The notes below the pieces were generated by a model. That model saw only the letters and a list, made by a program, of their open reading frames with translations, was not told the origin of the DNA and made no database searches. From Candidatus Acetatifactor stercoripullorum (GTDB lineage Bacteria > Bacillota > Clostridia > Lachnospirales > Lachnospiraceae), in assembly GCA_019114005.1 (NCBI GenBank), contig DXGH01000050.1, positions 23,119 through 87,118 of the forward strand: a DNA stretch of 64,000 nt, read 5' to 3'. Shown piece by piece: positions 6,681 to 14,869 of this stretch. Numbering within the stretch: the first letter of the stretch is position 1; each line of letters starts with the position of its first letter. The translations under genes were made by a program, and so were the position numbers.

Positions 6681-7139
6681 AATTATTATATGGAACAAGT
6701 AATCAGGCAAAATTATCCGTAATGAAAAGCAGGCTTGAAAAACTAGGCGTAGAGCTGATTGGCTTGAGTGATTTAAAGGCAGAAGGAATTACAATTCCGG
6801 AAGTGCCGGAGAAGGGAAATACACCGCTTGAAAATGCGAGGCAGAAAGCGACCGCCTATTATAAGGCCTTTCAAATGCCGGTGTTTTCCTGTGATTCGGG
6901 ACTGTATTTTGATAATGTTCCAGACGGGGTTCAGCCAGGGGTGCATGTGCGCAACGTGAATGGAAAATGTTTATCCGATGCAGAAATGATAGAATATTAT
7001 GCAGGTCTTGTAAGACAGTATGGCAACCTTGCTGCACGGTATAAAAATGCAATTTGCTTTACCCCATAGTGCAGTAAGAAAAAAGGGATTTCCGCTGGAC
7101 AGTATGTCGATTGATAGAAAATTTTTGAGAAGGTTTTAG
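6677..7139 (+). pseudogene. Ham1/RdgB-like nucleotide pyrophosphatase, broken by an internal deletion
   Basis: The first 128 residues are a good N-terminal two-thirds of a non-canonical purine NTP pyrophosphatase (YGTSNQAKLSVMKSRL, PLENARQKATAYYKA, FSCDSGLYFD, QPGVHVRNVNGK). The frame stops at 7069. In a shifted frame from about 7062 the family's C-terminal motif appears (PHSAVRKKGFPLDSMSI) and ends at TAG 7137-7139. Roughly 40 codons between the two blocks are missing, so this is an internal deletion with a frameshift. These enzymes hydrolyse dITP and XTP to keep them out of DNA. ATG 6677 overlaps the upstream gene (ATGA). Confidence 0.8.
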
Positions 7140-7162
7140 ATTTGAGCTTGGAGTGTGGTTGT

Positions 7163-7609
7163 GTGGAAGTGCAATTTGGAAAAAATAGTGATATAGATGA
7201 GTGGATGAAGCTTGTTACAGAAATCAGCTGGAATTTTCCGGGATTAGAGACGAAAGAAAAAATAGAGGAACATCGGGAAACTGTTTTACGCTTTATAAGC
7301 AAAGAACAGGCTTTGTGTGTGAAAGACGGTGCAAAAATAATAGGGGTTCTTTTGTTTTCAAGAGAACATAATATGATTTGCTGTTTAGGTGTTTCACCCC
7401 GCTGCAGAAGAAGAGGAATCGCTTCCGGTTTATTAGTAAAGGCATTAGATAATCTGGATAGAACAAAAGACATTACAGTATCAACTTTTCGAGAAGAAGA
7501 TGAAAAAGGGCTTGCTCCAAGGGCTTTCTACAAAAAATATGGTTTTGTGGAAGATGAACCAATGGAAGAATTTGGATATCCCAGTCAAAAGTTTATACTA
7601 CACCCATAA
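7163..7609 (+). CDS. GNAT-family N-acetyltransferase
   Basis: About 148 residues with a GNAT fold: acidic N-terminal helices, then the acetyl-CoA loop in LGVSPRCRRRGIASGLL (R/Q-x-x-G-x-G/A motif) and the C-terminal FYKKYGFVEDE. The substrate is unknown. GTG 7163 is chosen because GGAG lies ten bases upstream and the protein then begins MEVQFGKNSDIDEW; an upstream TTG at 7142 is possible. It follows the Ham1 pseudogene closely and precedes a second GNAT gene that is not closely similar. AT-rich like the rest of this accessory stretch. Confidence 0.8.
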   Translation: MEVQFGKNSDIDEWMKLVTEISWNFPGLETKEKIEEHRETVLRFISKEQALCVKDGAKIIGVLLFSREHNMICCLGVSPRCRRRGIASGLLVKALDNLDRTKDITVSTFREEDEKGLAPRAFYKKYGFVEDEPMEEFGYPSQKFILHP

Positions 7610-7692
7610 ATTCTAAAAACAGCTGAACACAGGCAGGAGTATTTGGCTGAATTTGTGGCGGAGTGGGAAGGAGCAAGGTGATATTATTGGAG

Positions 7693-8166
7693 ATGATGAA
7701 AAAATATGAGTATAGAAAAGCGACACAGGCAGATATTGAAGAATTGGTAAAAACAAGAATGATTGTCCTCCGTGCGGCGAATAAGCTGTCAGATGCTGTG
7801 GATATGTCCGAGGTGGAACAGGAATCTTATGTATATTATAAACGGGCGTTGGAAACTGGCGGGCACATAGCATATCTGGTATATGATAATGGAAAATTTA
7901 TTGGTGCAGGGGGTGTGAGCTTTTATCAGGTTATGCCAACCTATCATAATCCCAGTGGGAAAAAGGCTTATATTATGAATATGTATACTGCACCGGAATA
8001 TCGAAGACAAGGAATTGCATTTTGCACATTGGATTTATTAGTGAAAGACGTGAAGGAACAGGGCGTCACACAGATTGCGTTAGAGGCAACGGATATGGGG
8101 CGGCCATTGTATGAGAAATACGGATTTGTAAAAATGGAAGAGGAAATGTTTTTCCCCGGTCCCTAA
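7693..8166 (+). CDS. GNAT-family N-acetyltransferase
   Basis: About 157 residues: GNAT acetyltransferase with the acetyl-CoA signature in MYTAPEYRRQGIAFCTLDLL and the terminal PLYEKYGFVKMEEEMFF. The start is uncertain between ATG 7693, ATG 7696 and an upstream GTG at 7663. The 50 bp upstream read as open protein (AEHRQEYLAEFVAEWEGAR) in another frame, possibly the tail of a deleted gene. The stop codon lies inside the first copy of a 23-bp direct repeat that reappears 1.5 kb downstream. Substrate unknown. Confidence 0.8.
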   Translation: MMKKYEYRKATQADIEELVKTRMIVLRAANKLSDAVDMSEVEQESYVYYKRALETGGHIAYLVYDNGKFIGAGGVSFYQVMPTYHNPSGKKAYIMNMYTAPEYRRQGIAFCTLDLLVKDVKEQGVTQIALEATDMGRPLYEKYGFVKMEEEMFFPGP

Positions 8167-8183
8167 ATTTCTACAGAACATTT
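8161..8183 (+). repeat. 23-bp direct repeat, left copy
   Basis: Identical over 23 bp (CCCTAAATTTCTACAG then AACATTT) to 9702-9724, in the same orientation, with no similarity outside. The left copy overlaps the stop codon of the acetyltransferase gene. The pair bounds a 1.5 kb cassette and could be attachment-type or recombination repeats. Confidence 0.85.
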
Positions 8184-8258
8184 ACAAGTAACCCCAATAA
8201 TGCTATTATGCAATCAGAAAAGGAACAACGGCCCACAAGGGGTTGCCCGATTATCAGA

Positions 8259-8307
8259 ATAGCAAAGCCACCCTTAACCGTCCAAAGTATCAGGGTGGTT
8301 TTGCTAT
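8259..8307. terminator. Hairpin downstream of the acetyltransferase
   Basis: ATAGCAAAGCCACCCT (8259-8274) pairs with AGGGTGGTTTTGCTAT (8292-8307) with one G-U pair and a 17-nt loop. The T tract is weak. It is probably a terminator or part of the cassette's left border. Confidence 0.5.
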
Positions 8308-8335
8308 GTAAGGCTGCTTATAAAACGTAATACGA

Positions 8336-8578
8336 ATGCAGGCAATGCCAAGAGGAAAAGACCAATTTACGCAAGGAGAGAAGTTTCATGAGGCAACCGA
8401 TTTTTATGCGTGGAAAGGCTATGATTTCGATATACTGAACGAGCTGGATGATGCGGACTATATCCGGCAAGGAAATCATCCATCCCGTTCCAGGTCGGTA
8501 TATATTACGGAAAGCGGCATTGGGCAGGCGAAAGAGCTTTTAGCCAAGTACGGTATAAACGATTGGAAACAGGGGTGA
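8336..8578 (+). CDS. DUF6429-like small protein, possibly N-terminally altered
   Basis: An 80-residue protein whose C-terminal half resembles small winged-helix-like proteins I recall as DUF6429 (AWKGYDFDILNELDDADYI, SVYITESGIGQAKELL, KYGINDW). Family members usually begin with a longer helix before AWKGYDFD; here the first 25 residues look unrelated, suggesting a remodelled or truncated N-terminus. It lies first inside the 1.5 kb repeat-bounded cassette. No function is known to me. The ATG start has no clear ribosome binding site. Confidence 0.5.
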   Translation: MQAMPRGKDQFTQGEKFHEATDFYAWKGYDFDILNELDDADYIRQGNHPSRSRSVYITESGIGQAKELLAKYGINDWKQG

Positions 8579-8620
8579 GAAAAGGATTGTTCACTATCTA
8601 CTGGAGAAAGGTGGAAAAAT

Positions 8621-9271
8621 ATGTTATTGTATCATGGTTCAAAAAGTGGAATACAAGGAGACATTAAGCCTGAAAGCAGGATGTCATGTGACTTCGGCTG
8701 CGGATTTTATATGGGAGATAAGCCAGACCAGCCAAAGGGCTTGATTGCATCATATGAAAATAACAAGTTTTACGAGATAGAGTACAATTCAGATGGATTA
8801 AAAATAAAAACATTTGAAGATAATTATGTAGATCAGATCGATTGGGCACTATTCATTGCATACAATAGACAACCAGAAAAATTAGCAGAATACGACCAGC
8901 TATGCAAGAGGTATAAGGCATATAATGAATTATATGATATGATTGTTGGCGTAATTGCAGATGATAAAATGACACAGGTAATGCAATTATTTTTTAATGG
9001 ACAGATGTGTGACAAGGCATTTATTGAGGCAATGAGGTATGTAAAGTTAGGCAGGCAGTATGTATTAAAAACATATGAAGCATACAGTAAATGGCGTTTT
9101 AATGTCATAAAAGAATATAAACTCACAGATGCTGATAAAAAATTAATCATATCACAGAATATAAATAGAACGAACCAGTTAAGTACTATGATAAACCAAA
9201 TTCAGACTAAATATAGACGAGCGCAAGATGTGAAATTCTTCGATGAAATAATAGAGGAGTGGAATAAATAA
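8621..9271 (+). CDS. DUF3990-family protein (toxin-like ADP-ribosyltransferase-related fold suspected)
   Basis: A 216-residue protein. The N-terminus (LLYHGSKSGIQGDIKPESR, then CDFGCGFYMGDKPDQ) matches the family I know as DUF3990, whose YHGS...FG.GFY pattern resembles the NAD-binding strands of ADP-ribosyltransferases; the family is often found with small partner genes in toxin-antitoxin-like pairs. DWALFIAYNR and IVGVIADDKM are further family-like blocks. ATG 8621 has AAAGGTGG upstream. The stop overlaps the next start as TAATG, implying translational coupling. Catalysis and toxicity are inferred. Very AT-rich relative to the core genome. Confidence 0.65.
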   Translation: MLLYHGSKSGIQGDIKPESRMSCDFGCGFYMGDKPDQPKGLIASYENNKFYEIEYNSDGLKIKTFEDNYVDQIDWALFIAYNRQPEKLAEYDQLCKRYKAYNELYDMIVGVIADDKMTQVMQLFFNGQMCDKAFIEAMRYVKLGRQYVLKTYEAYSKWRFNVIKEYKLTDADKKLIISQNINRTNQLSTMINQIQTKYRRAQDVKFFDEIIEEWNK

Positions 9272-9693
9272 TGGATGCAACAACTTTTAACATTGGGATA
9301 TGCGAAATGTCAGCAGATTTATTTGTACTGTCTGTTAAAAGAGGTTACGATTCAAAGGATTTTATAGAAAAATTAATGAAATCAGAGACTGCAACACATT
9401 TATATAATAAGACGGATACGCAGATGTGGTTAGGCTCAAATTATATAATGGAAACCCTGGAACAAGAGGTACAGATTAAAAAAGGAGAGATATATCCAGA
9501 AGATTTAATGTCATGGATAGGATATTTATTTGCCTGCTGGAATTTCACATATGCTGACGATACACCAAAAGATATGATAAAACAGGCGCCAGTAGAAGTC
9601 TTGATACTGGCATATCAAGGGCTGCACGTGTTATCATTTGAAGATGCAATCAGGGAGTTGAAAAACATATACAAAGAAAAGCGGAAAAAATAA
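9271..9693 (+). CDS. Unknown protein coupled to the DUF3990 gene (candidate partner)
   Basis: A 140-residue protein of no family I can name with confidence. Its first half (ICEMSADLFVLSVKRGYDSKDFIEKLMKSE) recalls the small DUF3791-type proteins that accompany DUF3990 genes; the second half (EDLMSWIGYLFACWNFTY, then an ILAYQGLHVLSFEDAIREL helix) is predicted helical, ending in a basic tail. The start codon shares one base with the upstream stop, so the two are translated together. By position it is the antitoxin or partner of the DUF3990 protein. It ends nine bases before the right copy of the 23-bp repeat. Confidence 0.5.
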   Translation: MDATTFNIGICEMSADLFVLSVKRGYDSKDFIEKLMKSETATHLYNKTDTQMWLGSNYIMETLEQEVQIKKGEIYPEDLMSWIGYLFACWNFTYADDTPKDMIKQAPVEVLILAYQGLHVLSFEDAIRELKNIYKEKRKK

Positions 9694-9701
9694 TCGTTCA
9701 G

Positions 9702-9724
9702 CCCTAAATTTCTACAGAACATTT
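9702..9724 (+). repeat. 23-bp direct repeat, right copy
   Basis: Exact copy of 8161-8183. Downstream of it the core gene gdpP begins after a normal promoter-like stretch (TTGACA at 9731-9736, TATAAT at 9770-9775), so the repeat marks the border between the accessory cassette and core DNA. Confidence 0.85.
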
Positions 9725-9806
9725 CCCCTTTTGACAAATTAAATTGTAGCATACTGTTACGATATTTGATATAATGTTCGGTAAGGGCGTGGCAAGGAGC
9801 AAATGA

Positions 9807-11858
9807 ATGAAGAAACGAATCAAACTGAAAGGGAGAATCAAAAGCTACATACTGTTTGGCATATACCTGGGTATTCTGCTGTTTATTGTGGCTGGCGCCG
9901 TATTTATGATAGATTACCGGGCTGGAATTTTGCTGGGAGCCTTTACGGTATTTTATTTTGTGGTCACCCTGACGCTTTATTTTTATAACAAGCCCGTTAT
10001 TATGAACGAGCTGATCAGCTTCGCCACAGAATACGGACAGATACAAAAAAAGCTTCTGCGGGACCTGGATTTGCCCTACGCCCTGCTGGACGATGCAGGC
10101 AGAGTGATTTGGACTAACATTGCCTTTGAAAATGTGATTCACCAGCCCAAAGGGTATAGCAAGTCCATCACCTCTCTTTTTCCCACGATTACAAGGGACA
10201 GGCTTCCGGACGATACAGGAGTGGACGAAGCCCAGTATGAGCTGGAGTACGAGGGCAGTGAATATGTGGCCAAGTTTAAGAAAATTTCTCTGAAGGATAT
10301 GGCGGAAAACAGCGACATGATAGAGGCTAAGGGCTATAATGGATACCTGATCGCCGTTTATCTTTTCGATGAAACCGCTTTGCACATTGCGCTGCAGGAG
10401 GTGGATGACCAGAGCCTTTCAGTGGGCATGATTTATCTGGATAACTATGAGGAGGCCCTTGAGAGTGTGGAGGAGGTGCGCCGTTCTCTGCTCATTGCAC
10501 TGATTGACAGGAAGGTCAACAAATATATCTCTTCTCTGGACGGCATCAGCAAAAAGCTGGAAAAAGACAAATACCTGGTGATTCTCCGCAAAAAAACAAT
10601 TGCCCAGCTGCAGGAAAGCCGTTTTGATCTGCTGGAGGAGGTAAAAACCGTTAACATCGGGAACGAGATGGCAGTGACCATCAGCATCGGTATTGGATTG
10701 GATGGTCTGACCTACGCACAGAATTATGAGTTTGCCAGAAACGCCATTGATCTTGCGCTGGGAAGAGGCGGCGATCAGGCGGTGATCAAGACCCCTGAAA
10801 GCATCACCTACTATGGAGGAAAGAGCCAGCAGGTGGAGAAAAATACAAGGGTGAAGGCCCGGGTAAAGGCTCACGCGCTGCGGGAGATTATTACCGGCAA
10901 GGACAAGGTGCTGGTAATGGGGCACCGTATGCCGGATGTGGACAGCTTTGGCGCCGCAGTGGGCATCTACCGGATCGCCCAGACACTGGGGCGCAAAACC
11001 CATATTGTGCTGAATGATGTGACCAGCGCCATTCAGCCCATGGTGGATCTGTTTAGAAACAATCCTGAGTATGATGAGGATATGATCATAGACAGCCAGC
11101 AGGCCATTGAGGCGGCGGGAAGCAATGCGGTGCTGGTGGTGGTGGATGTAAACAAGCCCTCCATTACCGAATGCCCCGATCTGCTGCGGTTTTGTAAGTC
11201 GGTGGTGGTGCTGGACCATCACAGACAGGGCACGGAAACCATAGAAAACGCCACACTTTCTTATGTAGAGCCCTATGCCTCCTCTGCCTGCGAGATGGTT
11301 TCAGAGATTCTTCAATATACCTATGATAACATTAAGATACGCACAGAAGAAGCAGACTGTATGTATTCCGGCATTATGATCGACACCAATAATTTCATGA
11401 CCAAGACCGGTGTACGGACCTTTGAGGCGGCTGCATTTCTGCGGCGAAACGGGGCGGATGTGACCCGGGTGAGAAAGCTTTTCCGGGAAGATGCCGCAGA
11501 ATACAAGGCGAAGGCGGATGCGGTCAGTCAGGCAGAAATCTACAAGCAGTACTTTGCAATTTCCGTCTGCACTGCGGACGAGCTGCCAAGCCCCACCATT
11601 ATTGGCGCCCAGGCAGCCAATGAGCTGTTAAATATCAAGGGAATCAAGGCAAGCTTTGTGCTCACGGATTATCAGGGAAAGATTTATGTGAGCGCTCGTT
11701 CCATAGATGAGGTGAATGTACAGATCATTATGGAGAGAATGGGAGGCGGCGGCCATATGAACACCGCAGCCTGTCAGCTGGAGGGCACGGGGCTTGCAGA
11801 GGCCATCGGCATTTTAAAGCGCACTATCGACAGTATGCTGGAAAATGGTGAAATATAA
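9807..11858 (+). CDS. gdpP: Cyclic-di-AMP phosphodiesterase GdpP
   Basis: A 683-residue membrane phosphodiesterase that hydrolyses c-di-AMP. Order: two N-terminal membrane helices (about 10-55), a PAS-like region, a degenerate GGDEF domain (about 200-340), then a DHH phosphoesterase domain with its metal ligands in VMGHRMPDVDSFG, DVNKP, VLDHHRQG and IDTNN, and a C-terminal DHHA1 domain with GGGGHMNTAA. The length matches the YybT/GdpP family. ATG 9807 follows AAGGAG. It heads the gdpP-rplI-dnaB cluster that is conserved in many Firmicutes. Confidence 0.95.
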   Translation: MKKRIKLKGRIKSYILFGIYLGILLFIVAGAVFMIDYRAGILLGAFTVFYFVVTLTLYFYNKPVIMNELISFATEYGQIQKKLLRDLDLPYALLDDAGRVIWTNIAFENVIHQPKGYSKSITSLFPTITRDRLPDDTGVDEAQYELEYEGSEYVAKFKKISLKDMAENSDMIEAKGYNGYLIAVYLFDETALHIALQEVDDQSLSVGMIYLDNYEEALESVEEVRRSLLIALIDRKVNKYISSLDGISKKLEKDKYLVILRKKTIAQLQESRFDLLEEVKTVNIGNEMAVTISIGIGLDGLTYAQNYEFARNAIDLALGRGGDQAVIKTPESITYYGGKSQQVEKNTRVKARVKAHALREIITGKDKVLVMGHRMPDVDSFGAAVGIYRIAQTLGRKTHIVLNDVTSAIQPMVDLFRNNPEYDEDMIIDSQQAIEAAGSNAVLVVVDVNKPSITECPDLLRFCKSVVVLDHHRQGTETIENATLSYVEPYASSACEMVSEILQYTYDNIKIRTEEADCMYSGIMIDTNNFMTKTGVRTFEAAAFLRRNGADVTRVRKLFREDAAEYKAKADAVSQAEIYKQYFAISVCTADELPSPTIIGAQAANELLNIKGIKASFVLTDYQGKIYVSARSIDEVNVQIIMERMGGGGHMNTAACQLEGTGLAEAIGILKRTIDSMLENGEI

Positions 11859-11899
11859 GATGGAGGAAGCGCAGAGGGAAGCGCAGAAATGAGGAGAAA

Positions 11900-12346
11900 A
11901 TGAAGATAATTTTATTACAGGACGAGAAGAAGCTGGGAAAAAAGGGCGACATTGTGGAGGTCAGCGAGGGCTACGCAAGAAATTATATTATCCCTAAAAA
12001 AATCGGCGTGGAGGCAACGGCGCAAAACAGAAATGACCTGAAGCTGCAGAAGGCACATCAGGAAAAGCTGGCAAAGGAGCAGCTGGATGCTGCAAAAGCG
12101 CTGGCAGCAGAGATTGAGTCAAAGCAGGTGATTGTAAAAATGAAGGCCGGGGAGGGAGGAAGAACCTTCGGTTCCATCTCCTCCAAGGAAATTGCGGCAG
12201 CCTGCAAGGAACAGAATGGAATCGAGCTGGATAAGAAAAAAATCCAGCTTCAGGAAAACCTTAAGAGCTTCGGCTCCTATGAGGTGACAGTAAAGCTGCA
12301 TCCCCAGGTGAGTGCAAAGCTTGCGGTAAAGGTAGTGGAGGCGTAG
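11900..12346 (+). CDS. rplI: 50S ribosomal protein L9
   Basis: A 148-residue L9: N-terminal beta domain (MKIILLQDEKKLGKKGDIVEV, VSEGYARNYIIPKK), long connecting helix rich in Lys/Ala/Glu (about 45-75), and a C-terminal domain with GEGGRTFGSISSKEIA. L9 binds 23S rRNA at the base of the L1 stalk and supports reading-frame fidelity. Full family length. It lies 41 bp after gdpP and 25 bp before dnaB, in one probable operon; GAGGAG upstream of the ATG gives the start. Confidence 0.97.
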   Translation: MKIILLQDEKKLGKKGDIVEVSEGYARNYIIPKKIGVEATAQNRNDLKLQKAHQEKLAKEQLDAAKALAAEIESKQVIVKMKAGEGGRTFGSISSKEIAAACKEQNGIELDKKKIQLQENLKSFGSYEVTVKLHPQVSAKLAVKVVEA

Positions 12347-12371
12347 GCAGAGCAGAAAGGTAGCAGTTGGA

Positions 12372-13721
12372 ATGCCCACGATGGAAGAAAATGTATTAAA
12401 AAGAATATTACCTCACAGCGTGGAGGCGGAGCAGTCCGTTATCGGTTCCATGATCATGGACCGCGAGGCTATCATAGTGGCCTCTGAGCTGATTACGGGA
12501 GAGGACTTCTACAATAAACAGTACGGCATTTTGTTTGAGGCTATGGTGGAGCTGAACGAGGAGGGAAGCCCTGTGGATCTGGTCACCCTGCAGAACAGGC
12601 TGCGGGAGAAGGACGTGCCTCCCGAGGTCAGCAGCCTGGAGTTTGTCCGGGAGCTGATTACAGTGGTTCCCACCTCTGCCAACATTAAGTATTACGCAAA
12701 CATTGTTGCGGAAAAGTCCACGCTGCGCAAGCTGATCCGCCTGAATGAGGAGATCGCCAACACCTGCTATGCGGGGAAGGAAAGCCTGGAATTTATCCTG
12801 GAGGATACGGAAAAGAGGGTTTTCCAGCTGGTGCAGAAGCGTAATCTGGGTGACTTTGTTCCTATCCGGCAGATTGTAATGAATGCCATGGACAGGATTG
12901 AGATTGCTTCCAAAAACAAGGGAAGCGTTACGGGGATTCCCACAGGCTTTACGGATTTGGATTACCGGACTGCGGGTATGCAGCCCTCGGATCTTGTGCT
13001 GATTGCGGCCCGTCCGTCCATGGGAAAAACAGCTTTTGTGCTGAATATCGCACAGTATGTAGCCTTTAAGAAAAAGCTGACGGTGGCTATTTTCAGTCTG
13101 GAGATGAGCAAGGAACAGCTGGTGAACCGTATGTTTTCCCTGGAATCCAGTGTGGACGCCCAGAAGCTGAGAACAGGGCAGCTAAACGATCAGGAGTGGG
13201 AACGGTTGATTGAAAGCGCAGGAGTGATTGGCCGGTCCAATCTGATTATTGATGATACGCCGGGCATCAGCGTTTCAGAGCTGCGCTCCAAATGCCGGAA
13301 ATTTAAGCTGGAGCATGATTTGTCCATGATCATCATTGACTATCTGCAGTTGATGAGCGGCAGCGGAAGAACCGATTCCAGGCAGCAGGAGATTTCCGAT
13401 ATTTCCAGATCGCTGAAATCCTTAGCCAGGGAGCTGGGAGTGCCGGTGCTTGCCTTATCCCAGCTGAGCCGCGCGGTGGAGCAGCGGCCGGATCACCGTC
13501 CCATGCTCTCAGATCTCCGGGAATCCGGGGCAATAGAGCAGGATGCGGACGTGGTTATGTTCCTTTACCGGGACGATTATTATAATCATGATTCTGAGAA
13601 AAAGGGAGTGTCTGAGGTAATCATTGCCAAGCAGAGAAATGGTCCCATTGGAACCGTGGAGCTGGCCTGGCTGCCGGAGTACACAAAATTTGCCAATCTG
13701 GAACGTTCCGGAAGGGATTAA
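12372..13721 (+). CDS. dnaB: Replicative DNA helicase DnaB
   Basis: A 449-residue hexameric helicase that unwinds the replication fork (DnaC in Bacillus naming). N-terminal DnaB domain (LPHSVEAEQSVIGSMI), linker helix, then the RecA-like ATPase with Walker A (ARPSMGKTAFVLN), Walker B (MIIIDYLQLMSG) and the DLRESGAIEQDADVVMFLYR motif. An ATG at 12381 is a possible alternative start. It follows gdpP and rplI and is closed by a terminator at 13741. Its loader is encoded elsewhere in the window (DnaD and a DnaI/DnaC-like ATPase at 44.5-46.6 kb). Confidence 0.97.
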   Translation: MPTMEENVLKRILPHSVEAEQSVIGSMIMDREAIIVASELITGEDFYNKQYGILFEAMVELNEEGSPVDLVTLQNRLREKDVPPEVSSLEFVRELITVVPTSANIKYYANIVAEKSTLRKLIRLNEEIANTCYAGKESLEFILEDTEKRVFQLVQKRNLGDFVPIRQIVMNAMDRIEIASKNKGSVTGIPTGFTDLDYRTAGMQPSDLVLIAARPSMGKTAFVLNIAQYVAFKKKLTVAIFSLEMSKEQLVNRMFSLESSVDAQKLRTGQLNDQEWERLIESAGVIGRSNLIIDDTPGISVSELRSKCRKFKLEHDLSMIIIDYLQLMSGSGRTDSRQQEISDISRSLKSLARELGVPVLALSQLSRAVEQRPDHRPMLSDLRESGAIEQDADVVMFLYRDDYYNHDSEKKGVSEVIIAKQRNGPIGTVELAWLPEYTKFANLERSGRD

Positions 13722-13740
13722 AAAGCATAAATCAGTTACG

Positions 13741-13776
13741 AAAGAGAACAGCATAAACAGGCAGTTCTCTTTTTTG
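13741..13776 (+). terminator. Rho-independent terminator of the gdpP-rplI-dnaB operon
   Basis: AAAGAGAAC (13741-13749) pairs with GTTCTCTTT (13764-13772), followed by T residues. Confidence 0.8.
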
Positions 13777-13826
13777 TTAAAAAATCATAGGTAACTGCGA
13801 AACTCGATTAGAAAGGGGAAGAGAAT

Positions 13827-14552
13827 ATGGGCCAATATTTATTGATTTCTGACGCTGCAAAAGAAGTAAAGGTGGAAAGTCATGTGCTGCGCTACTGGGA
13901 GGAGGAGCTGCATCTGCCCATCAAGCGCAATGAGCTTGGACACCGCTATTACACAAGCGAGGATGTGGAACGGTTTAAACAGATTAAGAGTATGAAGGAA
14001 AGGGGATTGCAATTGAAGGCGATAAAGATGATTTTGAGGGATGGAAAGCTGAATGTACTGCCCCAGGAGGATGAGGAGAAGGAAAAGAAGGAGTCCCAGC
14101 CCGGTATGGCCATTGACATTATTGACAGCAGAGAGCCTGTGCCTGAGAGGGACGATAGAGAAATGGTAAAGGAGAGCCGGGAGGAGAAGTCCAGGAGACT
14201 GCAGTGGCTTTTGCAGCAGCTGATTCGGGAAACCCTTCGGGAAAACAATCAAGAGCTGTGCAGAGAGATCAGAGAGAGCGTAGTAAAGGAGCTGGATTAT
14301 CAATTCAGGATGCAGGAAGAGCGGGAAGAGGTCAGAGACCGGGTCAATGCACAGCGCAATGAGGAATATTACCAGCGGATGGACGACCTTCTCCGTAAGA
14401 AAAGTAGAAAGCTTTTGCGGGGAAAAAAGGAAAACGCCAGCTTGAATGATAGTCTGAACCAAGGCGGTGGAAGCGGTTCAGAGCAGAAGCAGCCTTTTGG
14501 GGAACAGCGGCCGGAAAAGAAGGCAAAAAAGAAGAGGCATTCTATTTTTTGA
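13827..14552 (+). CDS. MerR-type helix-turn-helix regulator
   Basis: A 241-residue protein with an N-terminal MerR-like winged helix (LLISDAAKEVKVESHVLRYWEEEL, GHRYYTSEDVERFKQIKSMKERG, LKAIKMIL), then a long, highly charged coiled-coil region and a basic C-terminus (KKAKKKRHSIF). This architecture resembles MerR-like chromosome-associated proteins of Firmicutes and not metal sensors: no Cys ligands are present. AAAGGGGAAGAG precedes the ATG. The stop codon lies within a bidirectional terminator shared with the ferredoxin gene. Target unknown. Confidence 0.8.
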   Translation: MGQYLLISDAAKEVKVESHVLRYWEEELHLPIKRNELGHRYYTSEDVERFKQIKSMKERGLQLKAIKMILRDGKLNVLPQEDEEKEKKESQPGMAIDIIDSREPVPERDDREMVKESREEKSRRLQWLLQQLIRETLRENNQELCREIRESVVKELDYQFRMQEEREEVRDRVNAQRNEEYYQRMDDLLRKKSRKLLRGKKENASLNDSLNQGGGSGSEQKQPFGEQRPEKKAKKKRHSIF

Positions 14553-14561
14553 ATGCCTCTT
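14532..14561. terminator. Bidirectional terminator between the MerR gene and the ferredoxin gene
   Basis: AAGAGGCATTC (14532-14542) pairs with GAATGCCTCTT (14551-14561) around TATTTTTT. The MerR-type gene's stop codon is inside the right arm, and the convergent ferredoxin gene ends 12 bp beyond. Confidence 0.8.
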
Positions 14562-14572
14562 TCCGCGGAAAA

Positions 14573-14746
14573 TTATTCTCCTTCGGAAATAGCGCCTACG
14601 GGACACTGTCCTGCGCAGGAGCCGCAGTCAATACATTTGTCGGCATCAATTTCAAATTTGCCGTCTCCCATGCTGATAGCGCCTACAGGGCACTGTGCCT
14701 CACATGCACCACAAGCCACACAAGAATCACCAATTACGTATGCCAT
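14573..14746 (-). CDS. 2x[4Fe-4S] ferredoxin
   Basis: A 57-residue clostridial-type ferredoxin. Two CxxCxxCxxxCP clusters are visible (CVACGACEAQCP and CIDCGSCAGQCP) in the tandem arrangement MAYVIGDSC...VGAISMGDGKFEIDADKC...VGAISEGE. It carries low-potential electrons for enzymes such as pyruvate:ferredoxin oxidoreductase or hydrogenase. The ATG at 14746 follows AAGGAGG. Monocistronic by appearance: a terminator follows, and the gene downstream of its promoter region is pflA on the same strand. Proximity to the formate-lyase locus fits fermentative redox metabolism. Confidence 0.95.
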   Translation of the reverse strand: MAYVIGDSCVACGACEAQCPVGAISMGDGKFEIDADKCIDCGSCAGQCPVGAISEGE

Positions 14747-14869
14747 GCTTTTAATCCTCCTTCAATGAACCCAATCACATTTGATATTTTATTATCAATT
14801 ACATACTCTATTTTAATATAAACCCATGGGGAATACAAGGGAAATGTGCGATAATTTTAGCTGATTATT

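Noticed and set aside
8161..9724. Repeats as part of a CRISPR array
   Set aside because: Only two copies 1.5 kb apart with genes between them; no spacers or cas genes.
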